64,000 nt of DNA from CAINVV01 sp037137375 (GCA_037137375.1 JBAXKJ010000025.1:1-64000); one strand, 5' to 3'; shown: positions 8,646 to 17,854, counted from the first letter of the stretch. The notes: generated from the sequence alone by a model not told the origin. Numbers and translations: made by a program.

Positions 8646-10002
8646 CAGAATAAGTCATAGCTAATTTTGTTAAAGAACTGATAGATATGGAATTGTTCCT
8701 TATACCGACTGAATAAATTTGCATCTTTCTTGGTAAATAACATTCACTTTGTTCATTGAGCTTTCTAGCTTTTCTTTGGCTTTTCCGTAGTTCTTCCAGA
8801 CTTCCCGCAACTTGTCGGCAATTTGTTTTCCTTCGGTTTGTCCTATCTCAAAGACCCAATCGTTAAAGCCAAGATCATAATACATCTGACCTTTAATGGT
8901 ATCTTCCGGCTGTCTTAGGTAAAACATTGGTGTTCCATTTGCGGCAGCAATGATGGGGGAGTGACATTCAAAACTCAGGACTGTATGGGCTTTAGCATAG
9001 ACTGAGGCAGCCTCGTCAGGAAGCCAGTAGCCACGCTTGACGACAAATGGTTTTACATCAGAAGGCAGAGGATCAATCAGCAATTCGTCCATAATATCCA
9101 CCTGATAAGTCATTTCGGGGCAAACTAATACTTTATTACCAGTTTCACGAACCCATGCAGTAATGGCTTCCCGAAGTTTAGCATGGTCGACTTCCTTGTA
9201 TTTCGAATTGTTCTCCTCAACCATTTTAATTTTTTCATCACTCCATCCATTTTTGTTCGGTTTAAACAGATGATAAGGTGTGTAGCGTAGGCGTGGAACT
9301 GCACAAATGAATTTTTTCTCTTCCAGGTCATTCTGTTTTAAGAACAGGGCTGCCTTTTCCTTATCCTGAATGTTCAGAAAAAAGGTAGCGTCGGGTGCAA
9401 AACCCACGTGATTCCCTGAGATTCCGGCCTTTCTTAGGTGCTCAAGCGAACTGGTTTCCCGCGTATAGATGAACGAAGCTTTTTTCAGTATACCAGAATC
9501 ATATTCACTTAGACTTTGCAAGGTGATTCCAAAAACGCCGAATGGTTTGCGGGTATGTTTAATCCAGGAAGCCAAATTATCACCACCTACAAGACTAGGT
9601 CCTGAACCATGAATCATGATATTCGCTTCCTTAAAAGCCTCGATTATTTCAGTGTTGGAAACATTTTTTTCGGCATCAACGCCACCATAAATGATTTTTA
9701 CCTTCGGAAAGTTTTTATTAAGCAGTTTTTTAACTTCTTCGTCTTGGCTCTTTTTCCATAAGATAATTCTTGACTCAGGAAGAAAAGTTTCCAAGACGTG
9801 CAAAAGGCCAGGGGTATGGGCAATGTCGCCAATGTTCACATCCTGCCATCCCGAGACCAGCAAAATGGTAAGTTTCTTCTTTCCAGTAACTTCGGCAGCA
9901 CGTGTAATTGCTTCTGCAAGTAAAAATCCAGCCGATAATATTCCTGTATGCTTTAACCAATTGCGACGTGAATATAAATTATCCATCATTTATTCAAATT
10001 AA
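8646..10002. repeat. long direct repeat, copy 1 (pair with 19358-20714)
   Basis: This segment and 19358-20714 match in the same orientation with a constant offset of 10712 bases, without gaps where I compared them. The match includes a whole gene and about 55 bp of its downstream flank. Over most of the length differences occur at a few per cent, but 8956-9275 is identical to 19668-19987 at every one of 320 positions. Confidence 0.85.
8700..9989 (-). CDS. Tat-exported polysaccharide pyruvyl transferase-like protein, copy 1
   Basis: A 429-residue protein opening with a twin-arginine signal (SRRNWLKHTG, R8-R9) and a hydrophobic stretch to about residue 32. The body resembles the polysaccharide pyruvyl transferase superfamily: a GWQDVNIGDIAHTPGLLHVL glycine-rich start, HGSGPSLVGGDNLASW, FIYTRETSSLEHLRKAGI, FAPDATFFL, then in the second lobe VCPEMTYQVD, KRGYWLPDEAA and FECHSPIIAAANGTPMFYLR. 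Known family members transfer pyruvate from PEP onto glycans in the cytoplasm, so an exported version is odd and may have another role. It differs from the copy at 19412-20701 at about 20 of 429 residues. The next gene upstream, 10183-10596, is divergent. Family placement is moderately firm, function unknown. Confidence 0.75.
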   Translation of the reverse strand: MMDNLYSRRNWLKHTGILSAGFLLAEAITRAAEVTGKKKLTILLVSGWQDVNIGDIAHTPGLLHVLETFLPESRIILWKKSQDEEVKKLLNKNFPKVKIIYGGVDAEKNVSNTEIIEAFKEANIMIHGSGPSLVGGDNLASWIKHTRKPFGVFGITLQSLSEYDSGILKKASFIYTRETSSLEHLRKAGISGNHVGFAPDATFFLNIQDKEKAALFLKQNDLEEKKFICAVPRLRYTPYHLFKPNKNGWSDEKIKMVEENNSKYKEVDHAKLREAITAWVRETGNKVLVCPEMTYQVDIMDELLIDPLPSDVKPFVVKRGYWLPDEAASVYAKAHTVLSFECHSPIIAAANGTPMFYLRQPEDTIKGQMYYDLGFNDWVFEIGQTEGKQIADKLREVWKNYGKAKEKLESSMNKVNVIYQERCKFIQSV

Positions 10003-10182
10003 TTGATTCTATTGGACGACACCCATAAATGGACCAGATTGTTCATGGTATTCAAGGATATATGCAATTTATAAAGAAATATCGAAGTATTATAGCGTTA
10101 ATTACCTATTAAAGCACTAATTATTACGTAATTTTATCGTGCATACCAATTCTCATCAATTTTCAACTTAAATAAACCTATC

Positions 10183-10596
10183 ATGACGTCATTCTCTAAA
10201 ATGATCATCAGTTACCTGCTCACAACCCTTGTGTTTTTTGTGGTGGATATGCTGTGGCTTGGTTTAATTGCAAAAAATATCTACAGGAAATACCTGGGCG
10301 CACTTATGAGTGAAACCGTAAACTGGGCGGCTGCTCTAATTTTTTATCTGCTTTTCATAGCTGGAATATTTATTTTCGTGATCTATCCCTCCATCGAAAA
10401 ACAATCCCCGGGAAGGGCAGTTGTCCTGGGAGCAATTTTCGGACTGATCACCTATGCCACCTATGATTTGACCAACTATGCTACTCTGAAGGGCTTTCCA
10501 ATCAATGTGGTCATCATTGACCTGATCTGGGGAACCTTTCTAACGACCTTAGTCAGCATTTCAGGGTACTACATTACAAAATATATTGGTGTTTGA
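10183..10596 (+). CDS. DUF2177 family membrane protein
   Basis: A 137-residue integral membrane protein with four predicted helices. The DUF2177 hallmarks are visible: VVDMLWLGLIAKNIYRKYLG in the first helix and loop, and ITYATYDLTNYATLKGFP followed by DLIWGTFLTTLVSISGYY in the last two helices. Function is unknown for the family. It stands alone, divergent from the pyruvyl-transferase-like gene, with a 193-nt gap upstream. The 204 nt after it contain nothing recognisable except a possible C-terminal scrap near 10750-10801 (NEPVGGEFPELFKERF, plus strand). Confidence 0.85.
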   Translation: MTSFSKMIISYLLTTLVFFVVDMLWLGLIAKNIYRKYLGALMSETVNWAAALIFYLLFIAGIFIFVIYPSIEKQSPGRAVVLGAIFGLITYATYDLTNYATLKGFPINVVIIDLIWGTFLTTLVSISGYYITKYIGV

Positions 10597-10800
10597 AGCT
10601 GGTTGAATCTGTGTGGCTGGAGCTCAATAGTTCCAGAAATAGGGCTGATAAAGAGATATATAATCTTACTTTTGTTAGAAACTGAGATAATTGTTCCACA
10701 ATAATCCTAAGCAACAAATTTATATCTGTGCACGTTTCAATTTTCCCCGGTTGAATGAACCTGTTGGAGGGGAATTTCCGGAATTGTTTAAGGAAAGGTT

Positions 10801-11754
10801 CTAAACGGATATTTTGAATACCGGTTCAGTAATTTTTGACAACGAGATTAATTTTTCCCTCTCATCATTGTTCAAAGGTGAGAAGCTTTTTGCCATATCA
10901 ACTCCTTTCCAGAATAAACTTGATTCTCCGGGGGAGACGGCAGCTGTTATGTCCATAGAGAGAGTATACCTGAATGCCAGATTTAATGTCTCATCGTCCA
11001 TGACCGGCCTGTACCAGCAATTGGGGAAAACTTTTTCTTCTCCCTTCCCAAGCTTTGTCAGGGCCATGGATTTAAGTGCCAGGATGCCCATATTTTTCTG
11101 TTTCGCTTTTTCGAAAACCTGAGGTCCGAAATTTCCGACATTCCAGCAGACAAAATTTAACGGGAACAGGATTGTATCAAAATCAAACAATTCCATTGCA
11201 TGCAAAGCTGCTTCAACGGAATGAGCAGAAAAACCAATATGACGGATCTTTCCCTCCTTTTTTGCCTGAAGAACAGCTTCCATTGCACCATTTGGGGCGA
11301 AGGCCCTGTCGACTTCATCCACAGTTGTAAGGGCGTGAAGCTGATACAGGTCAAAGTGATTCGTGATTAATTTCTCAAGAGACTGATTGAGTTCATTCCC
11401 GGCACCAATTTTGTCCCTTTTGGTTGTCTTGCAAGCCAAAAAGCATTTGTCCCTGTAGGGTTTCAATGCCGGTCCCATCCTGTCCTGGGCATTCCCATAA
11501 CTTGGTGCGACATCGAAGTAATTCACTCCATGATCGAAGGCTTTGGCAATGTTGTCATCGGCAAATTCCTGGGTTTTCTGATTGAGCATGATACCGCCAA
11601 AGCCAATTATCGACAATTCTTCGCCTGTCCGGCCAAGTTTCCGTCTTGGAACACTTATATCAGGGAATTTATTATCACCCAGACTTTTCAGGGACGGAAG
11701 GGCCAAGGCAAGTCCGGTCATACTAGTATTTCTGATGAATATTCTCCTTTTCAT
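10801..11754 (-). CDS. exported aldo/keto reductase
   Basis: A 317-residue protein of the aldo/keto reductase family, an (alpha/beta)8 NADPH-dependent carbonyl reductase. The catalytic tetrad is present: D81 and Y86 in NYFDVAPSYG, K109 in ACKTTKRD, H140 in DLYQLHAL. The N-terminus (MKRRIFIRNTSMTGLALALP) carries an Arg pair and a hydrophobic segment of the Tat type, as in other Bacteroidota reductases routed to the periplasm. Length and motif spacing are normal. Ten nucleotides upstream lies a truncated AlbA_2-domain fragment on the same strand, so the junction may be a recombination scar. Substrate unknown. Confidence 0.85.
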   Translation of the reverse strand: MKRRIFIRNTSMTGLALALPSLKSLGDNKFPDISVPRRKLGRTGEELSIIGFGGIMLNQKTQEFADDNIAKAFDHGVNYFDVAPSYGNAQDRMGPALKPYRDKCFLACKTTKRDKIGAGNELNQSLEKLITNHFDLYQLHALTTVDEVDRAFAPNGAMEAVLQAKKEGKIRHIGFSAHSVEAALHAMELFDFDTILFPLNFVCWNVGNFGPQVFEKAKQKNMGILALKSMALTKLGKGEEKVFPNCWYRPVMDDETLNLAFRYTLSMDITAAVSPGESSLFWKGVDMAKSFSPLNNDEREKLISLSKITEPVFKISV

Positions 11755-11764
11755 AACGGTAATT

Positions 11765-11968
11765 TTAAGTATATTGAATGAAACCTCTATCCAAATTTAA
11801 ACCATCAATTTCCCGCGGATTATCCTTAATTCCAATATATAATTCCCCGCCAGCATCATTTGCAAAAGCTATTACGGTTTTGACCAGGTCAAAATTGGTG
11901 GGCAGAGACTCTTTGAATTCGAGTCTGCGACCTTCTGGTTGTTGGCGTAAATTTGAAAGCAGGGACAT
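11765..11968 (-). pseudogene. truncated AlbA_2/Schlafen-type DNA-binding domain protein
   Basis: A 67-residue frame that matches only the start of proteins with the AlbA_2 (divergent AAA_4) putative DNA-binding domain: RRLEFKESLPTNFDLVKTVIAFANDAGGELYIGIKDN. In intact members the domain goes on for another 60 residues and is followed by an ATPase-like and a winged-helix part. Here the frame ends after NLDRGFIQYT, 10 nt before the aldo/keto reductase start. It is most simply a 5' remnant cut off by a rearrangement. No promoter for it is obvious. Confidence 0.65.
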
Positions 11969-12100
11969 TGCGTGGTGTTCGTTGTAACTCTATCCAAAAA
12001 TAAGAATATAAGAACAATATAAAGCAACATCTATCAGAACGAGCAACATTTTGGCACCTTCATTGATCAATTTTGATAAAATATTTGGCTTCAAAAACCC

Positions 12101-12142
12101 GCCAGGATTTTGGGGGAAATGGAAGATTTGCGCTGAAAATAT
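12101..12142. repeat. dispersed intergenic repeat A, copy 2
   Basis: The stretch beginning gccaggattttgggggaaat and running on to gaagatttgcgctgaaaa is about three-quarters identical to 3591-3632, including the lead-in caaaaacccgccagga. It lies in a 391-nt gap (11969-12359) in which I see no gene. Confidence 0.5.
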
Positions 12143-12359
12143 TTTGCACGCAAACTTGGGATGAATCGTCAAGATTGATAAATAATATCAAAAAATTTGA
12201 AATTTACCTGTGAGATAATATAAACAACTTTTTTCACTATACTTTCGTTCTGTCAAAGTGCCCAAAGTTTTTATCGTGTTGAAATGCATTAAGTAATTGA
12301 ATTGCAGGCCAGGGGATTTGACACTTAATGCATTTTCACAGTTTTTCGTGTTCATTTTT

Positions 12360-13805
12360 ATGCAAGTCAGAAATCTCACAGAAGGCCCGATTACAAGTCA
12401 GATAGTCCGATTAACTCTCCCTATTCTGGGCACTTCGTTTGTCCAGATGGCCTACAATCTCACCGATATGCTATGGTTGGGAAGATTTGGAAGTGATTCA
12501 GTAGCTGCTGTAGGAATCGCATCTTACATTTCCTGGCTTGGCGTTTCTTTGATGCTTATAGGCAGAATCGCTGCGGAAGTTGGTGTATCACAATCGCTTG
12601 GGGCAAAAGATAAAGGTAAGGCAGAAAGTTATGCCATAAATGCTTTCACGATTGTCCTGTTAATGTCCGGAATATATGGAGCCATAACTTATTATTTTGC
12701 TCCCGAACTAATCTCTTTCTTCCACATTCAAAATTCAACAGTGGAAGCATCCGCAATTTCTTATTGCAGAATCATTTCTATGGGTTCCTTGCTTTACTAT
12801 TGCAATCCGACTTTTACAGGTATTATAAATGGCACTGGAAATTCCAAACTTCCTTTTCGCATCAACGCGATTGGGCTACTCGCCAATGTCGTACTTAATC
12901 CTGTTTTAATTTTTGGTGTGGGACCATTTCCTAAATTGGGTTCAGATGGCTCTGCTATCGCAACCGTGATTTCTCAGTCGATCGTGATGATGATTTTTAT
13001 GATAACCATCGGAAGAGGGAAAAGTTCTTTGGGGAGAATCAAATTGCGTCTTCGGCTTCAACTCGACTATGTCAAAAATATTTTCAAATTGGGTGTTCCC
13101 GTGGCTTTGCACAGCATTTTATTCGCTTCTTTTGGAGTAGCTCTGGCTCGTATTATTGCTCCCTGGGGGGCAATGCCAATCGCGGTGCAGAGTATAGGGG
13201 CACAGATCGAGGCGCTAAGCTGGATGACATCAGGCGGTTTTTCAACAGCTTTGGGTGTTTTTACAGGTCAGAATTTTGGCGCCGGGCGATGGGATCGAAT
13301 CTTTAAGGGGTATTTTACTACCATCCTGATAAGTGGTACAATTGGAATTATCGTAACCTTTTGCTTTTTTACTTTTGGCAGGGAAATCTTTTCACTATTT
13401 CTCAAGGAAGGGGATGCAATTAGTTTGGGCGTCCGTTATCTTTCGATTCTGGCAATTTCTCAATTTTTTATGTGTATAGAAATTACAACTGGTGGTGTTT
13501 TCAACGGAGTGGGGAAAACGATGCCTCCATCCTTTGTTGGGATCACTATTACCGGTCTCCGAATACCACTGGCCTTGTATCTCTCCAATCCTGAAATATT
13601 AGGGGTTACGGGTGTTTGGTGGAGTATTTCAATGACATCGGTATTGAAAGGAATAATATTGTTCGCCTGGTTTTATTTTTGGATGAAGAATCATCCAAAT
13701 TATTTGAGTCCTGCCAGGCGAAAAGTCGATTTTATCAGATTCTTGCCCACGAGAATTAGACAAGATGTTATTGATACCAGGACGGAGGAGGCAAATGAAG
13801 ATTGA
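12360..13805 (+). CDS. MATE family multidrug/cation efflux transporter
   Basis: A 481-residue membrane protein with twelve hydrophobic segments in two similar halves. MATE hallmarks: QIVRLTLPILGTSFVQMAYNLTDMLWLGRFG at the start, GVSQSLGAKDKGKAE between helices 2 and 3, PFRINAIGLLANVVLNPVLIFG in the first half, and FGVALARIIAPWG and VFTGQNFGAGRWDR in the second. It uses a sodium or proton gradient to export amphipathic cations or related compounds. The ATG at 12360 gives the usual MATE N-terminus; an upstream in-frame ATG at 12297 would add an unusual 21 residues. It stands alone. Confidence 0.9.
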   Translation: MQVRNLTEGPITSQIVRLTLPILGTSFVQMAYNLTDMLWLGRFGSDSVAAVGIASYISWLGVSLMLIGRIAAEVGVSQSLGAKDKGKAESYAINAFTIVLLMSGIYGAITYYFAPELISFFHIQNSTVEASAISYCRIISMGSLLYYCNPTFTGIINGTGNSKLPFRINAIGLLANVVLNPVLIFGVGPFPKLGSDGSAIATVISQSIVMMIFMITIGRGKSSLGRIKLRLRLQLDYVKNIFKLGVPVALHSILFASFGVALARIIAPWGAMPIAVQSIGAQIEALSWMTSGGFSTALGVFTGQNFGAGRWDRIFKGYFTTILISGTIGIIVTFCFFTFGREIFSLFLKEGDAISLGVRYLSILAISQFFMCIEITTGGVFNGVGKTMPPSFVGITITGLRIPLALYLSNPEILGVTGVWWSISMTSVLKGIILFAWFYFWMKNHPNYLSPARRKVDFIRFLPTRIRQDVIDTRTEEANED

Positions 13806-13920
13806 GATCGTAAATACACTTGATGGTTCTCCTACCAGACACGCCGGCTAAATTGACCACCTTCAGCCGTTTTGCGAGATCAACCCGTAATTATTTGAAT
13901 TTTATGTACTGTACTTATAT

Positions 13921-13972
13921 CAGGCAATAAAGGTTCAATAATCCCCAGCGCAAAGTGATTATTACTCCGGCG
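13921..13972. repeat. dispersed intergenic repeat B, copy 1
   Basis: About 52 bp including ggttcaataatccccagcgc and the 3' end gattattactccggcg. It matches 17409-17463 at roughly three of four positions in the same orientation. A short piece of the 3' end (tttttactccggcg) recurs at about 18682-18695. The gap 13806-14140 holds no gene. Confidence 0.5.
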
Positions 13973-14075
13973 TGACCAGTCCGATGTCCTCAACACCTGT
14001 ACCACCAATTTCTTTGGTGCCTCGATGGATTTTAAAATATATTGGACTCCTGTTGCAGGAAAGGGAAATAGCCAA

Positions 14076-14118
14076 AAGGAAAAGGCCATCTCAATCCAAT
14101 GAGACAGCCCTTTTTCAT
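14076..14118 (-). terminator. rho-independent terminator
   Basis: An inverted repeat, ggccatctca at 14084-14093 and tgagacagcc at 14100-14109, is followed on the minus strand by a T-rich run (ttttcctttt). It begins 31 nt after the stop of the minus-strand gene at 14141. Confidence 0.7.
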
Positions 14119-14140
14119 TGAGTTTTCAGGATAGGTTATA

Positions 14141-15094
14141 TCATTTAGTCTGATCAAGTTTCAATTTATAGGCTGAGATACTGGACGCCTCATACAAAGC
14201 CTCTTTCAGGTCCGGAATGGCGGCATTTAAATCATAGCCCCAGCTCTTTTTCCACGCCCCAGTCTTGGTGTTGGTTTTCGTAGCCTTGAAATCGAGCTCT
14301 ACAAAGTTTTTAAAGTAGGTTGACCATATTATTCTGGATTCTCCCTGAGCCGGGATCATATCCATCACAAACGAACGACGGTCCGCGCCAAACCCCAACT
14401 GGTATTCACCCTTGTAGATCAAAATGCGGCAGGTAAGCACAACACCCGCATCGGCACCGGCTTCCTGCACCAGCTTCTGAAGTGGTGCATTGCGTTCCAA
14501 GGCATTTTTCTTGCGGACATCTCCACGAGTTGTCAGACTCCCCGCGGAGGAGATATTGTTGACGGCATCGGGTTCTATCCATTTTGATTTCAATGGGGGC
14601 GTGACCCAGCAGTTTTTTCCAAAAATGCCCAACTTACCGTTCCATTCTCCATAATTGACTGAAGCATAAGAGGCCGTTTTCATTACATCTTCCAATTTTA
14701 CAACCTGATATCCTTCGGATTCAATCCCCTTGTAAATGGATTCAAGAATGGTGTTGGCCAATACATCGTAGTCGCCATAGGGAATTCCAGCCAGTCCCTG
14801 CTCCTCCCGGTCGGCGACACCATCCGCAAAACCTACCGCGACAGACATTCCCAATACCGCGATTTTCTTTACATCCTTGTACAACTCCCGGTCGTTTTTT
14901 GGGTTGTTCATCGACATATGGATATTCTGCTGGGCATTGGCAATGTGAGAGGGGCTTTCGTCCACCTCCTTCTTGATAAAGGATTTTTTGTCGGAATCGG
15001 ATTTCTTGGACAGCCCTTTCAGGGGAGAACCTGCGTAAGCCGAAAATACCAAACCTATAAGCAAAAATACAACCAAGGATTTAATTAGTTTCAT
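14141..15094 (-). CDS. secreted protein of unknown function
   Basis: A 317-residue protein with a clear signal peptide (KSLVVFLLIGLVFSAYA, residues 5-21). After a charged linker the mature part contains a conserved-looking core: KIAVLGMSVAVGFADGVAD at about residue 77, a segment around DVLANTILESIYKGIESEGYQ, a C/W-rich loop GIFGKNCWVTPPLKSKW, and AGADAGVVLTCRILIY. The order of a nucleotide-binding-like strand, an ageing helix and a later VLTCRI strand is reminiscent of CsgG/LpoB-like outer-membrane-assembly proteins, but this is only a resemblance. No neighbour shares its strand closely; a terminator hairpin follows it. Confidence 0.6.
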   Translation of the reverse strand: MKLIKSLVVFLLIGLVFSAYAGSPLKGLSKKSDSDKKSFIKKEVDESPSHIANAQQNIHMSMNNPKNDRELYKDVKKIAVLGMSVAVGFADGVADREEQGLAGIPYGDYDVLANTILESIYKGIESEGYQVVKLEDVMKTASYASVNYGEWNGKLGIFGKNCWVTPPLKSKWIEPDAVNNISSAGSLTTRGDVRKKNALERNAPLQKLVQEAGADAGVVLTCRILIYKGEYQLGFGADRRSFVMDMIPAQGESRIIWSTYFKNFVELDFKATKTNTKTGAWKKSWGYDLNAAIPDLKEALYEASSISAYKLKLDQTK

Positions 15095-15241
15095 GATAAG
15101 TGGTTTAAGGTTGAAAATGAGGATGATTGTTCCCCAAACTTAAAAAATTAACCACCTGAGACTACCTGAAGTAATCGTTTTGTAGTACACCTTTCCTTAA
15201 AGTAGGACAAATATGGACTCCAGTCGATGAGACATTTCTGC

Positions 15242-16438
15242 CTAATTTTTGCTCAACTGAAGAAATTCACTCGGCGTTTGTCCTGTATGCTTTTTAAAGG
15301 CCCTGTAAAAGGCAGATTTGGTATTAAAACCAGCGTGAATGCCAATGGCTTCAATGGTCATTCGCTTCGAACTCTCTGAAGAAAGGAGGATTTTCGCCTC
15401 TTCAATGCGGTAGGAGTTGATCAGATCAAAAAAATTCTTGTTGAACCGGGTATTGATGGTCAGTGAAATATTGTGTGAGCAGGCATTTATTTCATGGGAA
15501 AGCCTGGTAAGGTTGATGGCCGGATCCAGGTAGATTTTTCGTTCTTCAAACAGTTGCAATATTTTGCGGTAATTCTCCTCCATCTCCACCTCTGCCAGTT
15601 TGAATTTCCCACTGCTTTTGGCCATTTCATTGCGCATGGCCCTGCTTTCCTTGCATAGAGGTTCCTGGTATTGTTTGTATTTTTCCAATTGATCCACATC
15701 TTCCATCAGGTTGCAGAATTCGACTTTGCTCAGGATGGCACTTTGCGAGAAGGCATAAAACACGATGTAGACATAGATGATATTAATGATCACCGGAATA
15801 AAGAAATACTCTACGAACGGAGTTTGAAAAGTGGCGTAGGCTATGGTCAGCATTATGTTCAGGATGGCGAGCAACCAGACAAAATGCAGAAGATATTTTA
15901 GTTTCACCCGTTCGATATCTGAAAAGAAATCGTTGGCCACCCACGCATATTTCCGGATCTGAAGCAGGGCGACCACCAGATAGGCCAGCATGACCAGTAC
16001 AAACAGATTGCTGTAAATCATCATTTGTTCCGGATAGTTTCCATTGGTAAGCCCCCGCAGATAGTCGACCTGAAGGTTGTGCGGCAATTGATAGAACTGC
16101 AGGCAGTAAAACAGATCAAGTAGAATAAGCCCAAGGGATAGCAGGTTTAGAAAAGAAAGAAACTTAAACTTCCTTCCCGTAAGCACATTGGTGTATGCTA
16201 AAACCAATGGGGCATAAAAAACAGCCGTTCCCTGAAAGAAAAAGTAGACAAAGGGGAACTGAAATATCCAATCAGAAAGAATGAAAATATTGTTGATGAA
16301 GTTTAGTCCTGGATTGATGACAATTAAGGCCAGTAGTTTATTTGCCAGCGAATTCTCTTTTCTGAAAAATAGTATAACAAATAGGACGACGAGGTTAAAG
16401 ATGGTAAATCCATTAAAATAGAGGAAGAATGTATTCAT
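15242..16438 (-). CDS. membrane-anchored AraC-family transcriptional regulator
   Basis: A 398-residue regulator with an N-terminal membrane part of seven or so hydrophobic segments (residues 8-235) and a C-terminal AraC/XylS DNA-binding domain (about 290-395). The helix-turn-helix pairs are readable: LTRLSHEINACSHNISLTIN, and the second, IEAIGIHAGFNTKSAFYRAF, ending with KKHTGQTPSEF. The layout places a 7TM-like sensor in the inner membrane with the DNA-binding part in the cytoplasm. Targets are not evident; the secreted protein at 14141-15094 lies 147 nt downstream on the same strand and is a candidate. Confidence 0.85.
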   Translation of the reverse strand: MNTFFLYFNGFTIFNLVVLFVILFFRKENSLANKLLALIVINPGLNFINNIFILSDWIFQFPFVYFFFQGTAVFYAPLVLAYTNVLTGRKFKFLSFLNLLSLGLILLDLFYCLQFYQLPHNLQVDYLRGLTNGNYPEQMMIYSNLFVLVMLAYLVVALLQIRKYAWVANDFFSDIERVKLKYLLHFVWLLAILNIMLTIAYATFQTPFVEYFFIPVIINIIYVYIVFYAFSQSAILSKVEFCNLMEDVDQLEKYKQYQEPLCKESRAMRNEMAKSSGKFKLAEVEMEENYRKILQLFEERKIYLDPAINLTRLSHEINACSHNISLTINTRFNKNFFDLINSYRIEEAKILLSSESSKRMTIEAIGIHAGFNTKSAFYRAFKKHTGQTPSEFLQLSKN

Positions 16439-16594
16439 TGGTATTTGCTTTTTTAGATATTACAAATAGCGACTTAGACCCGGTTTAATTGATTGGATGT
16501 TTAAAAATATAAAAAAGGCAACATAATAATCATTCAAGACGGTTCGTTTTTGGCTAATTTCAGTGAAATAATTTCTCCTGTAGATAAGGTAAAA

Positions 16595-16630
16595 AGAGAA
16601 GGGCTGAATTTCAGCCCCTCCCTTTTTTCA
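16595..16630 (-). terminator. probable terminator after cupin copy 1
   Basis: Hairpin gggctga (16601-16607) / tcagccc (16611-16617) with T-rich tracts on both sides (cccttttttc on plus; ctctttttacc on minus). It lies between the end of the cupin gene at 16776 and the start of the AraC gene at 16438. The gap 16439-16775 holds nothing else. Confidence 0.55.
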
Positions 16631-16639
16631 ATGTATCGA

Positions 16640-17216
16640 ATCTTTAGTGTTGCTGATTTCTCTCATTATTCCGGCAATTGATTCAAATAACCCTTACTTT
16701 TCTGCATAAATGCGAAGAACTTACCTTGACTTTTATACAGTATTGTTTAGTGTTCGGATTTTTTGAAGTATTCCATTATGGTTGGTTTTCTTTTTTGATC
16801 GATAGCATTTCCCCCTTTGCACCCATATAAATGGCGATCAAAACCAAATCCACATCTTCCTTGTTTGTTCCATTGTGATAAGTATTCCTCATTTCAGAAA
16901 AGGTCGATTCTTCGTTGAATTTAATGACCCGATGATCTTCGAGTTCCACGGTCAGGGTGCCTTTTACAACATAGGCAAAAACCGGTATATTATGCTTGTG
17001 CCAACCAGTTGATTTTCCCGGAGGAATTGTAATTTTTAACATCGTGACTTCCGGATGGGCGAAATCGGGATAAGTAATTTTTTGCCCTATGGAAGTGGTG
17101 TCTGTACGTAACAATTCTTTAATATTCAAGCCGCTGTATTGCGAGCGTGCTGTTAAACTGATAAATACAAATAAAGTCAGTGAAAGAAAATACTTTTTCA
17201 TAACGATTGGAGAAAG
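16640..17216. repeat. direct repeat with cupin gene, copy 1 (pair with 18713-19287)
   Basis: The cupin gene and its roughly 130-bp downstream flank occur twice in the same orientation, here and at 18713-19287. The flanks share ttagtgttgctg, cataaatgcgaagaac and gtttagtgttcggatttttt. Homology stops near gattggaga just upstream of the start codon in both. The 1.5 kb between the copies holds the DUF3037/HipA-like pair. Confidence 0.8.
16776..17201 (-). CDS. exported single-domain cupin, copy 1
   Basis: A 141-residue protein with a signal peptide (residues 1-20, ending TARSQ). The mature part is one cupin barrel: motif 1 is PPGKSTGWHKHNIPVFAYVVKG, providing the H-x-H metal ligands, and motif 2 lies near FSEMRNTYHNGTNKED with a further His. 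Such small periplasmic cupins bind a metal ion and are mostly uncharacterised. It is four substitutions from the second copy at 18847-19272. A terminator-like hairpin follows it. Confidence 0.82.
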   Translation of the reverse strand: MKKYFLSLTLFVFISLTARSQYSGLNIKELLRTDTTSIGQKITYPDFAHPEVTMLKITIPPGKSTGWHKHNIPVFAYVVKGTLTVELEDHRVIKFNEESTFSEMRNTYHNGTNKEDVDLVLIAIYMGAKGEMLSIKKENQP

Positions 17217-17408
17217 GAGTGACGCTCTTGTTATAACTTTAGAAAATCGATTACAAGTTTATTGAAAATATCCGGATGGGAATCGTAAAAATAACCTCCC
17301 TCCCGCGTTAAACTGGAAGCTGTAGAATTAGAGTTTTCGTTTAAGATAATAGGAGAACATTTAATTCGTTGGAATCATCTTAATTGTTTGAATTTTAGAT
17401 GCTTAAAT

Positions 17409-17463
17409 CAGGTACCAATGGTTCAATAATCCCTGGTGCAAGGTGATTTTTTTGCTCCGGCAG
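17409..17463. repeat. dispersed intergenic repeat B, copy 2
   Basis: The stretch with ggttcaataatccctggtgc and ending in tttgctccggca resembles 13921-13972. It ends only 8 nt from the stop of the DUF3037 gene (17471). Confidence 0.5.
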
Positions 17464-17470
17464 GTCCACG

Positions 17471-17854
17471 TTACCCTACCATTTCATCAAACAAGGTATT
17501 GAATGTTTTTTCCAAATCATCGCTAAGTCCTGTATGAGGGATGGAGGTTTGTATCGAAGCACTACGCACCGCACTGAGCCATCGAAAGCGTTCAGCCTGA
17601 TCCAGAGAGGCAATCGGTCCGCCCTCTTTTTCTCCGTTAGCGATGATTCGGAAAGCCTCCAGATTTTTACTGATCTCCTCCAGATCAGCATCAGGTTTCA
17701 TTATCAGTATCCTATTCTGGGGAAGGTGGTACTTCATTCGAATGAATTTTTCCTTTTTACAGAATAAAATCACCCCGGCATTGACAAATTCTTCACGTTC
17801 AACTACCGGAACAACCCGCACAATGGCATATTCATACTGATGTTTCTGCTGCAT
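17471..17854 (-). CDS. DUF3037 domain protein, partner of HipA-like kinase
   Basis: A 127-residue protein of the DUF3037 family. Visible family features are the start YEYAIVRVVPVVEREEFVNAGVILFC (residues 7-32), RMKYHLP at about 40, and AERFRWLSAVRSASIQTSIPHTGL near the end. No catalytic function is established. Its first 23 nt overlap the end of the HipA-like gene in another frame, so expression is coupled. DUF3037 proteins recur next to HipA-like kinases, which suggests they act as partner, substrate or regulator of the kinase; that is inference. Confidence 0.8.
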   Translation of the reverse strand: MQQKHQYEYAIVRVVPVVEREEFVNAGVILFCKKEKFIRMKYHLPQNRILIMKPDADLEEISKNLEAFRIIANGEKEGGPIASLDQAERFRWLSAVRSASIQTSIPHTGLSDDLEKTFNTLFDEMVG

